Part shown: one piece after another, positions 44,893 to 57,481 of the stretch
How the letters are laid out: every line of letters begins with the position of its first letter
How positions within the stretch are numbered: the stretch's first letter is position 1
Assembly (NCBI RefSeq): GCF_018446385.1
Contig: NC_055998.1
Location: forward strand, 22,995,173-23,059,172
Reading direction: 5' to 3'
Length of the DNA: 64,000 nt
DNA from: Zingiber officinale
Lineage: Eukaryota; Streptophyta; Magnoliopsida; Zingiberales; Zingiberaceae
Translations under genes and position numbers: made by a program
The notes under the pieces: generated by a model
What the model was told of the DNA's origin: nothing
Seen by the model: the letters and a program-made list of their open reading frames with translations, nothing else
The model's database searches: none

Positions 44893-45825
44893 TGTTGACA
44901 CCCCGTGATTTTTTGATGTGATCAACCAAGTTAGGTTAGGTCCTGCTTGTTATTTGATCCCTGTGTCTAAGTGTGCATGAGCTTAGGAGCGTAGGAAGTT
45001 GAGCGGAAGATGCAGCTAGCGAGAAGGACGGCACGGGAAGGAAGCTGACAGGCTTGGTGTGTCCAAAGGATGAGAAAGCTGCGGAAGAGTACACCGGTGA
45101 ATGAGAAGAACGTGCGTGGCATTCGAGAGATGAGAAGCCGAGTCGGAATCCTGCTCGAGGAGAAGGCCGAAAATTAGGTTCGGGTGAGCCCTATTTCAGT
45201 TGGCCGCAATCACCCAAGCAATCGGAGCCTCGGAAGAGTAGAACAAGTTAAAAGGAGCTGGAAAAGCTAGCTGGAGGCACCTTCAACGAATTGCTGAAGG
45301 CGCCTGCACTGACTGCAGGCTTGGAGGTGCCTTCATTGCCTTGAAGGCGGCCTTAACCAGTCCAGGGCACCTTTAAGGCCATTGGAGACGCCTTCGACTT
45401 GACCAAAGTGGTCGTTTGCAATCAGATAGAGTTTTATCCGGTCAAACCCCTTGGAGGCGCCCTCAACCTCGTTGGAGGCGCCCTTAACACTCGAGATAGG
45501 ATTTCCAGGAGCTATATAAAGGCCCCTGGAGCTAGAAAATTATTCAATCAACTCTGTATTAAGTTCCTGTAACTTCTGAGTGTTCTTAGTGTGTAAAAAA
45601 GACTTCTCCGCCTACAGTGAAGGAGACATTCTAGTAGAGCTGTTCGACTGCCTTGGATTAACAACCCCCTAGGTTGTAACCAAGTTAAATTTCCTGTCTC
45701 TCTTTTATTACTGCTATTTTATCTTTTATTGTTGCTATTTATTTGAGTTGAAAAGTCTTGAGAAGGGTATTCTTTATTTGCAGGCAATTCACCCCTCCTC
45801 TCTTGCCGACCCCACTGTACCAACA
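44893..45825 (+). repeat. 3' LTR of the Copia derivative
   Basis: 933 bp, TGTTGACACC..CTGTACCAACA. It contains a TATA-like GCTATATAAAGG (about 45513-45524) and many GGCGCC words in the U3 part. It is related to the decayed LTR at 502-1545. Confidence 0.9.
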
Positions 45826-46753
45826 ACTATGTCCTAATTATTTAGGCTGATGATGTCCCCTTGAGGAGCTCATAAGGATTATCATGTAAACCCTGCAGGT
45901 GGACTTAGTCCGGCATGATAATAAAGTTGAGTGGTACTACTCTTGGAATCAGATGTTAATTAATTGGGTTGTCAGTAACTCAATTAATTAACAGACATGA
46001 TAATTAACGCATTCATGATAAGAAGGAGCCCATATTATAATATGAGATTGGTACAGTAGTTCAATAATAACCCTTTAGTGGTATGAATTATTATTGATGG
46101 ACTTAGGTTGGGTATTCGGGTTGAACACAGGAAGCCCAAGACCATCAGGAGACCTAAACCAATTCCTCCTCTAGGTCCCTATTGTAGCCTCTATATAAAG
46201 CCTCGCATCCACCCATCCATAACTTGGTTTGGTTTAACTTAACTTGGTTTGGTTTAACTTAACTTAGTTTGGTTTAATTTAACTTGATTTGGTTTAATTT
46301 GGTTATAGAAAGAAAGATTTTTTCTAAACAGAATTCGATTATAGAAAGAGAGATTTTTTCTAAACAGAATTCTGTTATTTTTCTTTTTTTGTAACTGACG
46401 GCAAGCCTATAAAAAGGAGTAGGTGGTGGCTCCTAAAACCCAATTTTCTCTCTTCTCCTCCTTGTGGTCGGTGCCCCTCCCTTTCCTCCTCACCTAGGGT
46501 CGGCACCCCTCCCCTCCTCTTTGCTTAGGGTCGGGTCCCCTCCCCTTCCCCCTTGCTAAGAGTCGGCGACCCCTCTCCTTGCTAGGGCCAGCGCCCCCCT
46601 CCTTGATAAGGTCGGCGCTCCCCTCTTCTACTCCTTGGTGGGCGACGACTTGGAGAAGAGGAAGAAGAGGAAGAAGAAGATAAGGTACCCCATCCTAAGA
46701 GCTCCTTTTATAGCCGGTGGTTTGGAAACCGAGAACAGAAGGAGGGTGGTGTT
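45826..46753. other. Fragment of another LTR-like repeat
   Basis: Non-coding sequence with two TATA-like sites (TCTATATAAAGCC near 46192 and CCTATAAAAAGG near 46407) and pyrimidine-rich direct repeats around 'GGTCGG.GCCCCTCCCC' (46465-46625). This looks like an LTR or leader of an unidentified retroelement, cut at 46754 by the next Copia element. Ends and family are unknown. Confidence 0.45.
46221..46375. repeat. Two short tandem repeats
   Basis: Four copies of a 20-bp unit AACTTGGTTTGGTTTAACTT lie at 46221-46300. They are followed by two copies of a roughly 34-bp unit containing ATAGAAAGA.AGATTTTTTC at about 46305-46373. Confidence 0.85.
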
Positions 46754-48032
46754 TGTTGGTGCGGGAAGCATCCGACGATCGAACTCGTATTTTGATAATG
46801 ATAAAAGATTCAAAGTTAAGATGTTTAGTGATCTAACAAATCTGTTAAGCGTTTCAGGAAAAGACCTAACTGTGGTTAGACAAGGTAAAACCCCTAGGGG
46901 GTGGTAACCCTAGGTCATAGGGGGTGGTAACCCTATGCGAAAAGTTTTGGCAGGTCGAAAGCTTCAGGCAAAAGTTCTAGGAGATGGTAACCCTAGGTGG
47001 AAAGTCCTGGTGTCGCGAACCAGGTGAAACACTGGACTAACCGGGAAGCGGATGTCCAGCAGAAAGTCCGGAAGTTTCGAGTGCTGAGCAAAAGTCTAGT
47101 CGATCTGGAGGATCGCACTAGCAGCAGGTAAATCTCCTGAGTGGAGTAGGTGAGGACGCGTTCCCCGCAGAGGGAACAGTAGGCGTCGGGTCGACCTAGG
47201 GTTTTTGATTGGAAACCCGAAGTCAGACTCGGACAGTCCAGAGACTATCAAACTTTCACTCTTATACTATCACTTATGTGTTATGAGCTAACTTTTTGCT
47301 ACAAAGTATATTTGTATTTAACATATCTTGTAGGGACCAAAATGTAAAATTGGCCTTAGATGAACAGTACCGAGGCGCCTCCATGGAGCTTGGAGGCGCC
47401 TTGGGTGCAAAACCTGAGCTGGCTGCGAAGCAAGCTTGGAGACGCCTTGAAGGAAGCCAAGGCGCCTTGGATAGCTTGATGAAGGCGCCTTGGAGAGGCT
47501 GAAGGCACCTTGAACCTGATAAGGTTCGACCAGTTCAGCCCTTATCTCCGCGGCTGACTCGGCTCATTCAAGGCGCCTTGGTGAACAGTAGAAGACGTCT
47601 TGAACACCCTTTATAAGGGATCTTGACCAGCAGCTCAGAATAAGCAATTCCAAGTAATCTCTCTGCGACCAGCTGCTAACGACACGATCCCAAACTGCTG
47701 TGACAACCACCCGACGACCCGGAGCTACGAAACTTCAGCTTTTCTCACTGTTGTCGGTATAATTCAATTGTTTATTGTTAGCTATTGTACTTCATCTTGT
47801 AATCATTTTTATCGAACTTATAGTTGTTGCCCACGCAAAGCGATCAAGGATCGCGGGCCTTCGAGTAGGAGTAGATCTAGGCTCCGAACGAAGTAAAATC
47901 CCTTGCATCTTTTTGTGTGATTGTTCTCTATTTATTCCGTTGCTTTAACTCTTATGCCTTTATGATTCCGATAATCGAAACAAAATAGCCGCGAGCGCTA
48001 TTCACCCCCCTCTAGTGCTTTTCGATCCAACA
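46754..48032 (+). repeat. 5' LTR of the SIRE-like element
   Basis: 1279 bp from TGTTGGTGCGGGAAGC to TTCGATCCAACA. Near its start it carries a repeated phrase GGGGGTGGTAACCCTA. The middle contains many AAGGCGCCTTGG words (about 47370-47590). Confidence 0.88.
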
Positions 48033-48034
48033 AT

Positions 48035-48046
48035 TGGTATCAGTGC
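48035..48046 (+). other. SIRE-like element primer-binding site
   Basis: TGGTATCAGTGC two bases after the 5' LTR end is a slightly altered initiator tRNA-Met complement. Confidence 0.75.
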
Positions 48047-49013
48047 GGGGTAACGTTGATCTGGTGCAATCACCAATCACGCAATTTTTTCGCGGTGTTT
48101 TAAATTTTACGGAGTCAACTGAAATTAGTAATATTACTATATTCCAATTTTTTTTTGTTCGTTCGCATCATTTTCGCTCGAGGTTGGTGCAACATCACTC
48201 GAGTTAGTTCTCTTTTCAAGTCTTTACTCCCGCACTGCTAATCCAAGACATAGTCTTGGGACATATTCTTTTCTATTCCTTTTTGCATATTCTCTCAATG
48301 GCCCAACAAGAGGGTTTCAGCACCGTTCGCCCCCCGCTCTTCTCCGGAGAAGATTTCGGGTACTGGAAGGGACGGATGGAGACGTTTTTAAAGATCTAGT
48401 TTGAGATGTGGATGATCATCCGAACTGGATTTCAACTACCGACTGACACTGATGGCAAACCTACTCCCTGCGAAGACTGGGAACCCTCCCTCATCAAGAA
48501 AGTGGAAGCCAACGCCAGAGCTACCTGCACCCTCCAGTGTGGACTGACCAAAGAGGAGCTCAACAGAGTTGGTCCATTCTCATCAGCAAAGGAGCTTTGG
48601 GAAAAGCTGATTGAACTTCACGAGGGAACCTCCGACACAAAGGTGAGTAAACGTGATTTACTACTTAATAAATTATATAATCTGAAAATGCAAGAAGGTG
48701 AGATGGCGAGTTCACTACACGCAAGAATTCAAGACATCCTCAATTCTCTCCATGGAATCGGGCAAAAGATAGAGAATCGGGACGTCATAAGGTACACACT
48801 AAACTCATTTCCGAGGAGTACATTGTGGGCATCAATGGTAGATGCTTACAAAGTCTCCAAGGATTTATCTTCAATAAAGTTAGATGAATTATTCTGTGAG
48901 TTTGAACTACATGAGCAGACTAATGCACAACCGACCGAGAAGGGGGTTGCTTTGATTGCAAGTGCCAGTCGAACACGCGAACCGAGAGCACAACGAAGAA
49001 TTGAACCTGAATC

Positions 49014-50695
49014 GGAAGTGTTGGTGCAATCAGCCTCCTAGGTTTTAATGTCAGACAAATATGTTTAAGTAAGAATGTTTTAGTATGGAGCTTGATCTAG
49101 GGAAGTCCTAGTTGTAGGCTAGGCAAAGGAAGTCCTAGTTGGAGGCTAGGCAAGGAGAGAAAATCTCGGTATATCGTGGAAGCCAGATGGATAAGTCTGA
49201 AGGACTTGATCCCTGGGTAGCCGAATACTGAGTCCTAGTTGTAGGCTATGTAAGGGAAATCTCGGTATATCATGGAAGCCAGGTGGATAGGTCTGGAGGA
49301 CTTGATCCCTGGGTAGCCGAATACTGAGTCTTGGTGAGTGAAGCCAAGTGGAGAAAATCCTAAGGGGTGGTAACCTTAGGTAATGAGAGGTCTTGGAGGA
49401 GTGAACTCCAAGCAAGGTTGATCGGATGGTTTCCGGTCGACCGCGGGCGGTCGACCGGACCAGCGGATCTCGGTAAATCTAGGTTTAGGTTTACTATTGT
49501 TTTCTGTATTACTATTATTGTTGTTGGCTAATATGGTATTGCAGGAAAAGTCTTAGTGGATCAGGCGATCAGACACTAAGCAGACAAAAGACCAAACATG
49601 TCTGGAGGATCATGTTTGGCAAGTAAGTTGAGGTAAGCAACTGGAAGAGCGACAGTGAGGTCGGGTTCCTAAAGGGAACAACCTAAGGTCGCTGATCCAA
49701 CTAAAGAAATCGGGAAGGTTTCCAAGCTGAGATCAAGACAGTCCTAACTGTCATACTCATGCATTATATATTATTGTGCTAACCTTTGTGTTGCAGGAAT
49801 ACTTTGCTTAATACTGTGTTGCAGGTTTGGCCGGATCAGTCGACCGAACCAGAAGATCGGTCGACCGAACCAAGATGAATCAGCACAGATCAGCAACGAT
49901 CAGATGCAGAAGGAAACTACACTGATCGGTTGACCGAACCAGAGGATCGGTCGACCGAACCAAGATGAATCAGCATAGATCAGCAACGATCAGATGCAGA
50001 AGGAAACTACACTGATCGGTCGACTGAACCATCAATATTAAAGGCACAGTAAATGCAGATCACGGCAAATCTCAACGAACAGGGAAGGGGCCTGTTCAGT
50101 CGATCGAACAGAGGGATCGATCGACCGAACCATTGAAGGCAAATTAAAGCACAATTACGAGCCAACGTCAGATTGCCAGCTGGAGGTGATCGGAGCTGGT
50201 TCGGTCGACCGAACCTTCAGTACGCCTATAAAACCAAGCTCGAAGACAGAGGCAAAGATAACTCTTCTGATCATCTCAAAAGTTCTTCTTCACGTACGGA
50301 TTGTGCTACACATCTTCAACAGCTCAGCAAGTCACTCCGTCCGGAAGTACCGACCAAGCTACATTCTACGCATACTATTGTCGGTATACTTATTTAATAT
50401 TGCACTTAATTGTAAATAAGATAGTAGGCTTGTTACTATCTTATTCCATTGTACTTGTACGATCTGCTTCTCTCCGAGGACTTCGGAGAGAGGAGTTTTA
50501 GTGCTTTGCCCATCGGTGTGGTCAAGGACCGCGGGCCTTCGAGTAGGAGTCGAGCTAGGCTCCGAACGAAGTAAATAAACGTGTCTCTTTCTTTAAGTTC
50601 CGCTGCACATTTCTGATTTGAAAAAGGAAAAGAAAAGTTTTTAAAACGAGCGATATTCACCCCCCCTCTATCGCTTCCAACGATCTATCAGGAAG
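49014..50695 (+). mobile_element. Solo LTR inserted in gag (TSD GGAAG)
   Basis: 1672 bp, 49019 (TGTTGGTGCAATC) to 50690 (CGATCTATCA), with a perfect 5-bp duplication GGAAG at 49014-49018 and 50691-50695. Its distal part shares GGGCCTTCGAGTAGGAGT and GCTAGGCTCCGAACGAAGTA with the host element's own LTR (about 47857-47893), so the two are related Copia families. It is rich in GATCGGTCGACCGAACC words. No internal domain remains. Confidence 0.92.
49845..50215. repeat. GGTCGACC-rich repeats within the solo LTR
   Basis: The self-complementary word GGTCGACC, in the context ATCGGTCGACCGAACCA, recurs with variants at least eight times. A segment of roughly 85 bases containing AAGATGAATCAGCA and CAGATGCAGAAGGAAACTA is directly duplicated (about 49858-49942 and 49945-50029). 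Confidence 0.8.
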
Positions 50696-51270
50696 AAGAT
50701 CCTGACTCAGACGATGAAGACGACGAACTAACAACTGAGCTCGTGAACCTCGTAAAGAAGCTCTACAAGAAGAAGAAGGGCTTCAACAAGAAAGATCTAA
50801 AGAAGGTGGTACAAACCAAGGAGGTTCAACCAAGTTCGAAAGGTAAGTTCTAAGTTATCTGCTACGGGTGCAACCAGAAGGGGCACATTAAGGCCAACTG
50901 CCCAAATCAAAAGGAAGCTAAGAAGCAGAGAAGGAAGAAGGCCCTGAAGGCGACGTGGGACGAATCTTCTTCGGAAGACGACGACGACGAACTTGATCAG
51001 ACAAGCCTACTTGCTCTGATGGCCAGAGACCAGATTGACGGATCCGAGAGTGAGAGTGAGTCGGAGGCCGAGTCCGAGCGAAGCCACGGATCCGTATCCG
51101 ATTCCGAAGGGCCAGATCCCGCTGTAAGTATCCCTCGTCTAAATAATCTAGTCAATTATTTGTTGCGCAAACTAGCTAAGTCGAACCTTAATGTCAAGTC
51201 ACTTCTAAAGGAAATAGTAGTCCTTAAAGAAGTGACTAACTCTAAATCATTACCTGACCAAGTTCAGACT

Positions 51271-54200
51271 GGAAATGTAAAATACGGTACCTAAATAGCA
51301 GTTAAATAATAAGGTTATTTGACAAATAATCTTATTGGATTTTTCAGAAATTTTTAGGAATTTTCTGGGAATTTAATCGGAGCTCGTATGACGTATTTTA
51401 AGGGGATTAATTATTGGGTTTAGTGAAAGCCTATTTGGAATACCCAAAGATGGGAGTTGATTGAGGAATAAACTTAGGTTTTGATTTATCTAAACCTAAG
51501 TTTAAATTTATAAACCCTTCCTATTCAATTCGCCCCTTACCTGTGCCCTAAGTCCCTCTCCGCCGATCACCTCCTCCTCTCCCTCTTATGCGCCGAACTC
51601 TTTTCCCCGAGTCCTCACCTCGCGATCCGCTGCACCACCGCCGGTCGCGATGACCCGCATATCCGGCGACTTCTTCTCCCTCGAGCTATAGCCGCTGGCT
51701 CTTCTTCTCGCAAGGGCATCACACGGCTAGCCTTTCCTCCCTCACGTGAGCACCGGAGACATGCCACGGTACCTGATCGCACGGCGTTGCTCAGGCCGCC
51801 GCTCGCCGGAGCTTTCTATTCCTCAGCCTCTCATCTACAGCTCCGCTAGGTACACACCTTCTCAGATCTTTGCTCCGCACAGCCTGATCTTCAGCGAAAG
51901 GGTGGAGAATCCGAGCCCTTGCTTTGCTGGATTTGGAGCGCTGGAATCGGTGGTGATCGGCAATTTAGGAGGTGACTTCTCGTCTTCCCGAGTCCTGAAG
52001 CTGAGCATACCTCTTCGCCATTTTTGGGGGTTTCCGATACTGTATTAGGTTAAGGTATGTTAATTGTTTTTCTTTGGTTGATAGCTTTGAAGATCTGAGA
52101 TTTGAGGTCAGAAGAGGAAAAATTAGGTTAACTGAGGGTTGTTTCTTGGCAGTGGCTCACTGTGAGGAGCTCGGCTACAACTCCCAGCAGTTATTCTTCA
52201 TCCGGGAAGCATTAGGTAAGACTCTACCACTCCAGATGTTAGATCTGTAGACCTAGGTGTTGAATTCAGTTTGAATTGGGTGACAACAGCTCTACTTAGC
52301 ATCGGTTGTCATTTTCCAGCAGCGACATTCTTCAGTAGCGAATCATCAGTTGGGGCATCCGGATTTGGAGGTAAGGTTGTTGAGTCTAAGTTTTAAATTG
52401 GATTACACGATTCCTTATAGATTCTGATATCAAATTGTATAGGTTTGGAATTTATGGATTAAGTGAGGCAGATGAATTATGTAAGATTGGTTTTGGATGT
52501 TTAGTAGAGATGATAAAAATGGATTATATTAGTTGAGATTGTGTTTGGGTTATCATATTAGTGGTTCATTATGCTTGTAGTTGATACAATGGAGTGAATG
52601 ATGAGCTAATGGATTTTAGAATGGTAAATGGAGTTAGCAAAGTAGGTTATTGTAGTTTGATTTTGATATGAAGTGGATTTGTAATTAGGAAGGTTGGAAA
52701 TGAATTAAGTGATTCCTGATGCTAGGTTGGGTTATAAATGTGTTACTATATACGAATTTTTATTGGAAGATGAAACAATCAGTTGATTGAGGATTATCGG
52801 ATTATCATTAATTAGGGTTAATTAATGGTCATTGGGATTAGGGTTTTTCCCTATTAGTTTAGGTCTTGAAGTTGGGTTAATTGTTGTAGATATGATTAGT
52901 TAAATCTATTCATTATGTGATTTGCAGGATGTTGGTTCGAGATGAGCGTCTCGATGTGGGAATGGTATTGGCACGATCTTCGCAGTTAAGGCGGGTATTT
53001 CTTGCTCAATCTTTTTAGTATTTTGACCCTAGTGCATGAGCTTTATATTCAGATAGATACTGTATTTATCTTGACTCCACTCGTATTTTTCCCGTGCTTG
53101 ATACTTCCACTCAATCTTTGAGCTACTCGTTTCTGTATCTATACAGTCTCTCGTTGCTATTCATGATATTTAGCAGATACTATAGTACTAGGTATTGGAT
53201 ACCAGATACCAGACATTAGATAGTAGGTATTGGATATCAGATACCAGACATTAGATAGTAGGTATTGGATATATGGACACCTGATACCATGTTTACCTGC
53301 TTTGATTGCTATTTATACATGTTACTTATTGAGCATGCTGACTTCATGTAGCATCCCCAATTTCTATTTATATATATATGATGACTGTTGCATTATATCC
53401 ATCATGTCATTGCATGCATGCCGGCGACCATGTCTCCATTGTGGTTGAGAGGGTCGTTGGCTAGGGCCGTACGCTCGACCACTCATGGGTAGTGGCGGCT
53501 AGAGCGTGCCGCTTGTCCCGTCGTGCCACACTCGACCACTCATGGGTAGTGGCGGTTGGAGTTGTGAGCAGCAGGGACCCTATTGCTACGTAGTTAGATA
53601 GCTACTATGTAAACTGTCCACTCTGTCACTCGAGAGTAGTAGCGGCTGGAGTGTCGTACAATTGCCATCGATCCGACCTCTTGACCATACAGAGGTCGTG
53701 GTGCAGAGGGGTGGGTGGGGTGACCATCGTGCATATGCTGTTGTTATTATAGTTATGCTGCTGTTGTTTACTTATGCTGTTATTGCTAGATTATGCTGCT
53801 GTTGTTTATTTATGCTGTTATGCTTACATAGGTTGAGATTTATACCTGTGATATTTGTTTAGACACTGGCTTACTTACTGTTGATCTGTATATACCTCAT
53901 ATGATACCATGTAGTTATGAGCAGTACTGTAGCAGGACTTTGTTATATCTACCTTCCCTTACTAGCCTAGGATATGGTTTCAGGTATGGACACTTGTTAT
54001 GATATCACTGTAGTATCTGCTATTTCCATACGAGACTGTATACCTTTGCATCTCTAGTTTGATTTACTATACTCATGCACTATCAGTCTATTACCCGCTG
54101 AGTCTTTATACTCACCACCCCGTATATTGGTAATTTCACCAGGTAGCAGGTAAAGGATTTATGGAGTCGCCTGGAGAGCCTGTCCGCCAGTCCCACGTCA

Positions 54201-54627
54201 CATTCGAGGACGACCTTACTATTTTGGTATTTCTTACGCTATTTGTATTTTGGATTTTGTACTTGTTTATGTATTTGTGTTCTCTTGTATTTGGTTTGAT
54301 ATTATTGTGTCAAGCCGAGCCGACTCGCAGATAGTCGCTTTATGTTTTGTGATCGTTGTTTGTGATTTCCGTTGTGATGGTTTTTAGTACAGCCGTGTGG
54401 GCTGATTAATATATTTATATAACTGCGTGGTTGTGTTTATTTCTGTTCCAGCCGAGTGGGCTGATTATATAACTGCGTGGTTGTGTAGATATATTCCAGC
54501 CGTATGTGGCTGATGTATTTTGTATGTATGTATGTATGTATGTATGTATGTCTCAGATTGTCACCCGTACAGGGGAGATGCTGCCGAAATTTTTCGGTAA
54601 GGACTCCTCTGGGGGCGTGACAGGAAA
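51271..54627. mobile_element. Chromovirus-like solo LTR (TSD GGAAA)
   Basis: 3347 bp from 51276 (TGTAAAATACGG) to 54622 (GGGGGCGTGACA), with a perfect 5-bp duplication GGAAA at 51271-51275 and 54623-54627. It shares termini and internal blocks with the LTR that starts at 24649. Internal features are a 35-bp tandem repeat (53190-53273, 2.4 copies), repeated 'CGACCACTCATGGGTAGTGGCGG' phrases at 53475-53560, and a (GTAT)n microsatellite at about 54522-54551. It encodes nothing convincing. Confidence 0.92.
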
Positions 54628-56592
54628 TTCAACTCAAGTTCAAAAACTTGAGGAAGAAAACTTTGGTCTGAAAAATCAGGTCAAGAATTTAAAAAATACT
54701 TTAGAACGGTTTTCTTTAGGTTCCAAGAATCTTGACTTGATTCTTGGGACACAAAGAGCCATTTATAATAGAACTGGGCTAGGATACAAAACCAAAAAGA
54801 AATATAAATCTTATTTATCCTTAATAAACAAACCAAATAGTAAGGTAATCCAAGCATGGGTCCCCAAGTCCAAATTGGTCAATCAAGTTGGACTTGGTCA
54901 ATACTGGGTCCCGAAGGATCAAATACACTACCTCGATAGGCCATATCGAGGCTATGATCCAGGGAGAGTTAACAGAAAAATCATTAAAATTAAAATTTAA
55001 AATTCAAAGTCAAATTCAAAATCAAATTAAAATTAAATTACAAATTCAAAATTTAAATTCAAACTAAAAAGTCAAAATTAAATTAAACCAAAAAAATTAT
55101 ATTTCGAAATCAAATTATAAAATTTAAAATTCAAAGTCAAATTCAAAATCAAATTAAAATTAAATTATAAACTCAAAATTCAAAATCGAAATCAAATTAT
55201 AAATTCAAAGTCAAATTCAAAATCAAATTAAAAATTTAAAATTAAATTAAAATTCAAATTTAGTTCAAAATTCAAAGTTCAATTCAAAAATAATTCAACT
55301 TAAATCAATTAAAAATAGAAGGAGGATCCAGGATAGCTGACACCCCCAATTAAACTACCCGATTGGGTAACCGAACTTAATCTACCCGACAGGGTAACCG
55401 AACTTTACCTACCCAGCAGGGTAAATAAGATTATAATAAAAAAAAGGGGATAGGTTTAACTTGAAACACAGTACTGGTGAAATTTTTGGATGATAGTACG
55501 TTGGGGAAGCTTGGGCATCGCATGTCTAGGAAGATATGGCTTCGACCTGGTGCATTTGGCCAAGTGGAACTGACCGAAGCTACCCTCAAATGGATCCTAA
55601 CTTGTTAGACCAAGGTTTAGTACTAAGTTCTATGGGTAGGACTATTTGGAAAACTTCGAAGGCATGATTACTTTAATGATGTCCTTGCGACTCACCATGA
55701 CCCAGAAGTTTATCCAAAGAATGCCTACTTGTTAAACCCAAAGTTAAACCTGAATCTAACACAAAGTTAAACCAGACCCTAAAATTCAACCATAATTCAT
55801 CTCACAACAATTATAGGATACCCTGATTGAAAATTTAGATCAGGTGAGATGACTAAGGAATAAAAATTAATTCAATTTAAATTTGGAATAAATTTAAAGT
55901 CAAATTAAATTGGGAATACAGATTTCATTTTCAAAATTAATAAACTTAAAATTATTTTCAAATTTAATAAACTTAAAATTATTTTCAAAATTAATTAACT
56001 TAAAATTTTTTCAAAATTAATTAACTTAAAATTATTTTTAAAATTAATTAACTTAAAATTATTGTCAAAATTAATTAACTTAAATTATTTTCAAAATTAA
56101 TTAACTTAAATCATTTTCAAAATTAATTAACTTAAATCATTTTCAAAATTAACTAACTTAAAATTATTTTCAAATTTAATAAACTTAAAATTATTTTCAA
56201 AATTAATTAACTTGAATTATTTTTAAAATTAATTAACTTAAAATTATTGTCAAAATTAATTAACTTAAATTATTTTCAAAATTAATTAACTTAAATCATT
56301 TTCAAAATTATTTTCAAAATTAATTAACTTAAAATTATTTTCAAATTTAATAAACTTAAAATTATTTTCAAAACCTAATTAGCTTCAAATTATTTGTTAG
56401 AAATCATTAACTTAAAACCTTTTCCAAAACTTTTCAAAACATTAATTTAATCAAACATCTCACAAACACCCATAGGATTAATTGATTGCAAACTTAGATT
56501 GGGTGAGATAGAAAAACTAAGGAGTCTACTTCAATTAAGCTATCTTTGAATCCATTAAAAGGAAACCAATTCAACTACTTCATTTGTAGGAA
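54628..56592 (+). other. Degenerate gag-pol junction with AT-rich repeat tracts
   Basis: The first part (54628-55000) is an open stretch of the host Copia, with a coiled-coil-like KLEEENFGLKNQVKNLKNTLE and a WVPK..LVNQVGLGQYWVPK motif seen between gag and protease in such elements. It is followed by 54990-55310, dominated by AAATTCAAAATC/AAATTAAAATT words, and 55920-56360, with about fifteen imperfect copies of TTTTCAAAATTAATTAACTTAAA. Between them (55320-55790) are short decayed pieces. No complete gene. Confidence 0.7.
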
Positions 56593-57480
56593 TTGGATCA
56601 ATGGATGTTGGATAGTGGATGCTCCAGACACATGACTGGAGATAAGTTGAAGTTTACTAAACTCAAATACAAGAATTTAGGATCGGTTGCATTCAACAAC
56701 GACGGTAAACTGAAAGTAATCGGAAAAGGTAATATTGAACTTAATTCTGACTTCATTATTCGAAATGTTTTATTGGTTGAAAATTTTAACTTTAATTTAC
56801 TAAGTATAAGTCAATTGTGTGATAGTGGATACTTAGTCAATTTTGACAAATCTGGGTGTTTAGTTAAAAACATCGAAAACCCTGAAATCAGACTTAAGGG
56901 ACTTAGAAAAAATAACATCTACACAATTAACCTATCAATATCCTCAATAAAGTGTCTCATGACACAACAAGAGGAAACCCAACTGTGGCACAGAAGACTG
57001 GGTCACACTCACACTAGACTCATTTCTAAAATGAGTCAAAATGGTCTAGTTAGAGGTTTTCCAAAATTAAAATTCATTGAAAACTCAATCTGTAATGCTT
57101 GTCAACAAGGAAAACAAACCAAATCAACACACAAGTCAACGAATCTAGAAAGAACTAACTCTGTGCTTGAGCTCCTTCACCTTGACCTATTTGATTTACA
57201 TGGAGCCAAGTCACTAAGCAAGAACCAGTATTACTTAGTTATAATATGACTACTCTAGATTCACATGGGTAAAATTTCTAAAAACAAAAGATGAAACCTT
57301 TGAAATATTTAGTAATTGCTGTAAATTAACAGAAAATGAAAAAGATACTAAAATTAAACGTATCAAAAGTGATCACGGGGGGGGGGGGGGATTTGAAAAT
57401 CATAGGTTTACCCAATTTTGTAAAATAAATGGATACCAACATGAATTTTCATGTCCTAGAACCCCCCAACAAAATGGGCT
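56593..57480 (+). pseudogene. SIRE-like protease, GAG-pre-integrase and integrase start
   Basis: The frame 56593-57249 begins at the Copia protease active site (MLDSGCSRHMTG) and holds the GAG-pre-integrase domain with H-x-x-x-H and C-x2-C zinc ligands (LWHRRLGHTH.., CNACQQGK). It breaks by a small deletion at about 57243, just where the integrase VDDYS aspartate should be. Integrase homology continues in another frame through WVKFL-like sequence to a run of 14 G at 57377-57390, which again destroys the frame. Confidence 0.85.
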
Positions 57481-57481
57481 A

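Larger units (their letters stand above)
42591..45825 (+). mobile_element. Copia-type deletion derivative (gag only, 5' LTR truncated)
   Basis: It consists of a 5' LTR remnant (42591-42801), a primer site, a decayed gag with zinc knuckle, a short internal remainder and a full 3' LTR (44893-45825). Protease, integrase and RT are absent. The first about 720 bases of the 5' LTR are missing, cut at the junction with the pararetrovirus, so the 5' target duplication is lost. The tRNA-Met primer site and the gag knuckle support Copia. Confidence 0.85.
48298..51275 (+). pseudogene. SIRE-like gag, split by a solo LTR
   Basis: It opens MAQQEGFSTVRPPLFSGEDF at 48298. An in-frame TAG lies near 48400, and the frame then runs 48406-49018 with the Copia gag core (AKELWEKLIELHEGT, LLLNKLYNLKMQEGEM, SSIKLDELFCEFELHE). 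The solo LTR 49019-50690 interrupts it. The same gag resumes at 50691 with an acidic DDEDDE stretch, a TAA near 50851, and the knuckle CYGCNQKGHIKANC near 50872-50910. An acidic and Leu-rich tail continues to 51275. It is not translatable as one protein. Confidence 0.85.

Noticed and set aside
46635..46907. Plus-strand frame rich in Lys/Arg at the start
   Set aside because: It crosses the boundary between the orphan repeat and the Copia LTR at 46754, so it is accidental.
54506..55000. Open frame starting within the (GTAT)n microsatellite
   Set aside because: Its first half is the end of the solo LTR. Only the part after 54622 belongs to the Copia element, so the frame is a chance fusion.
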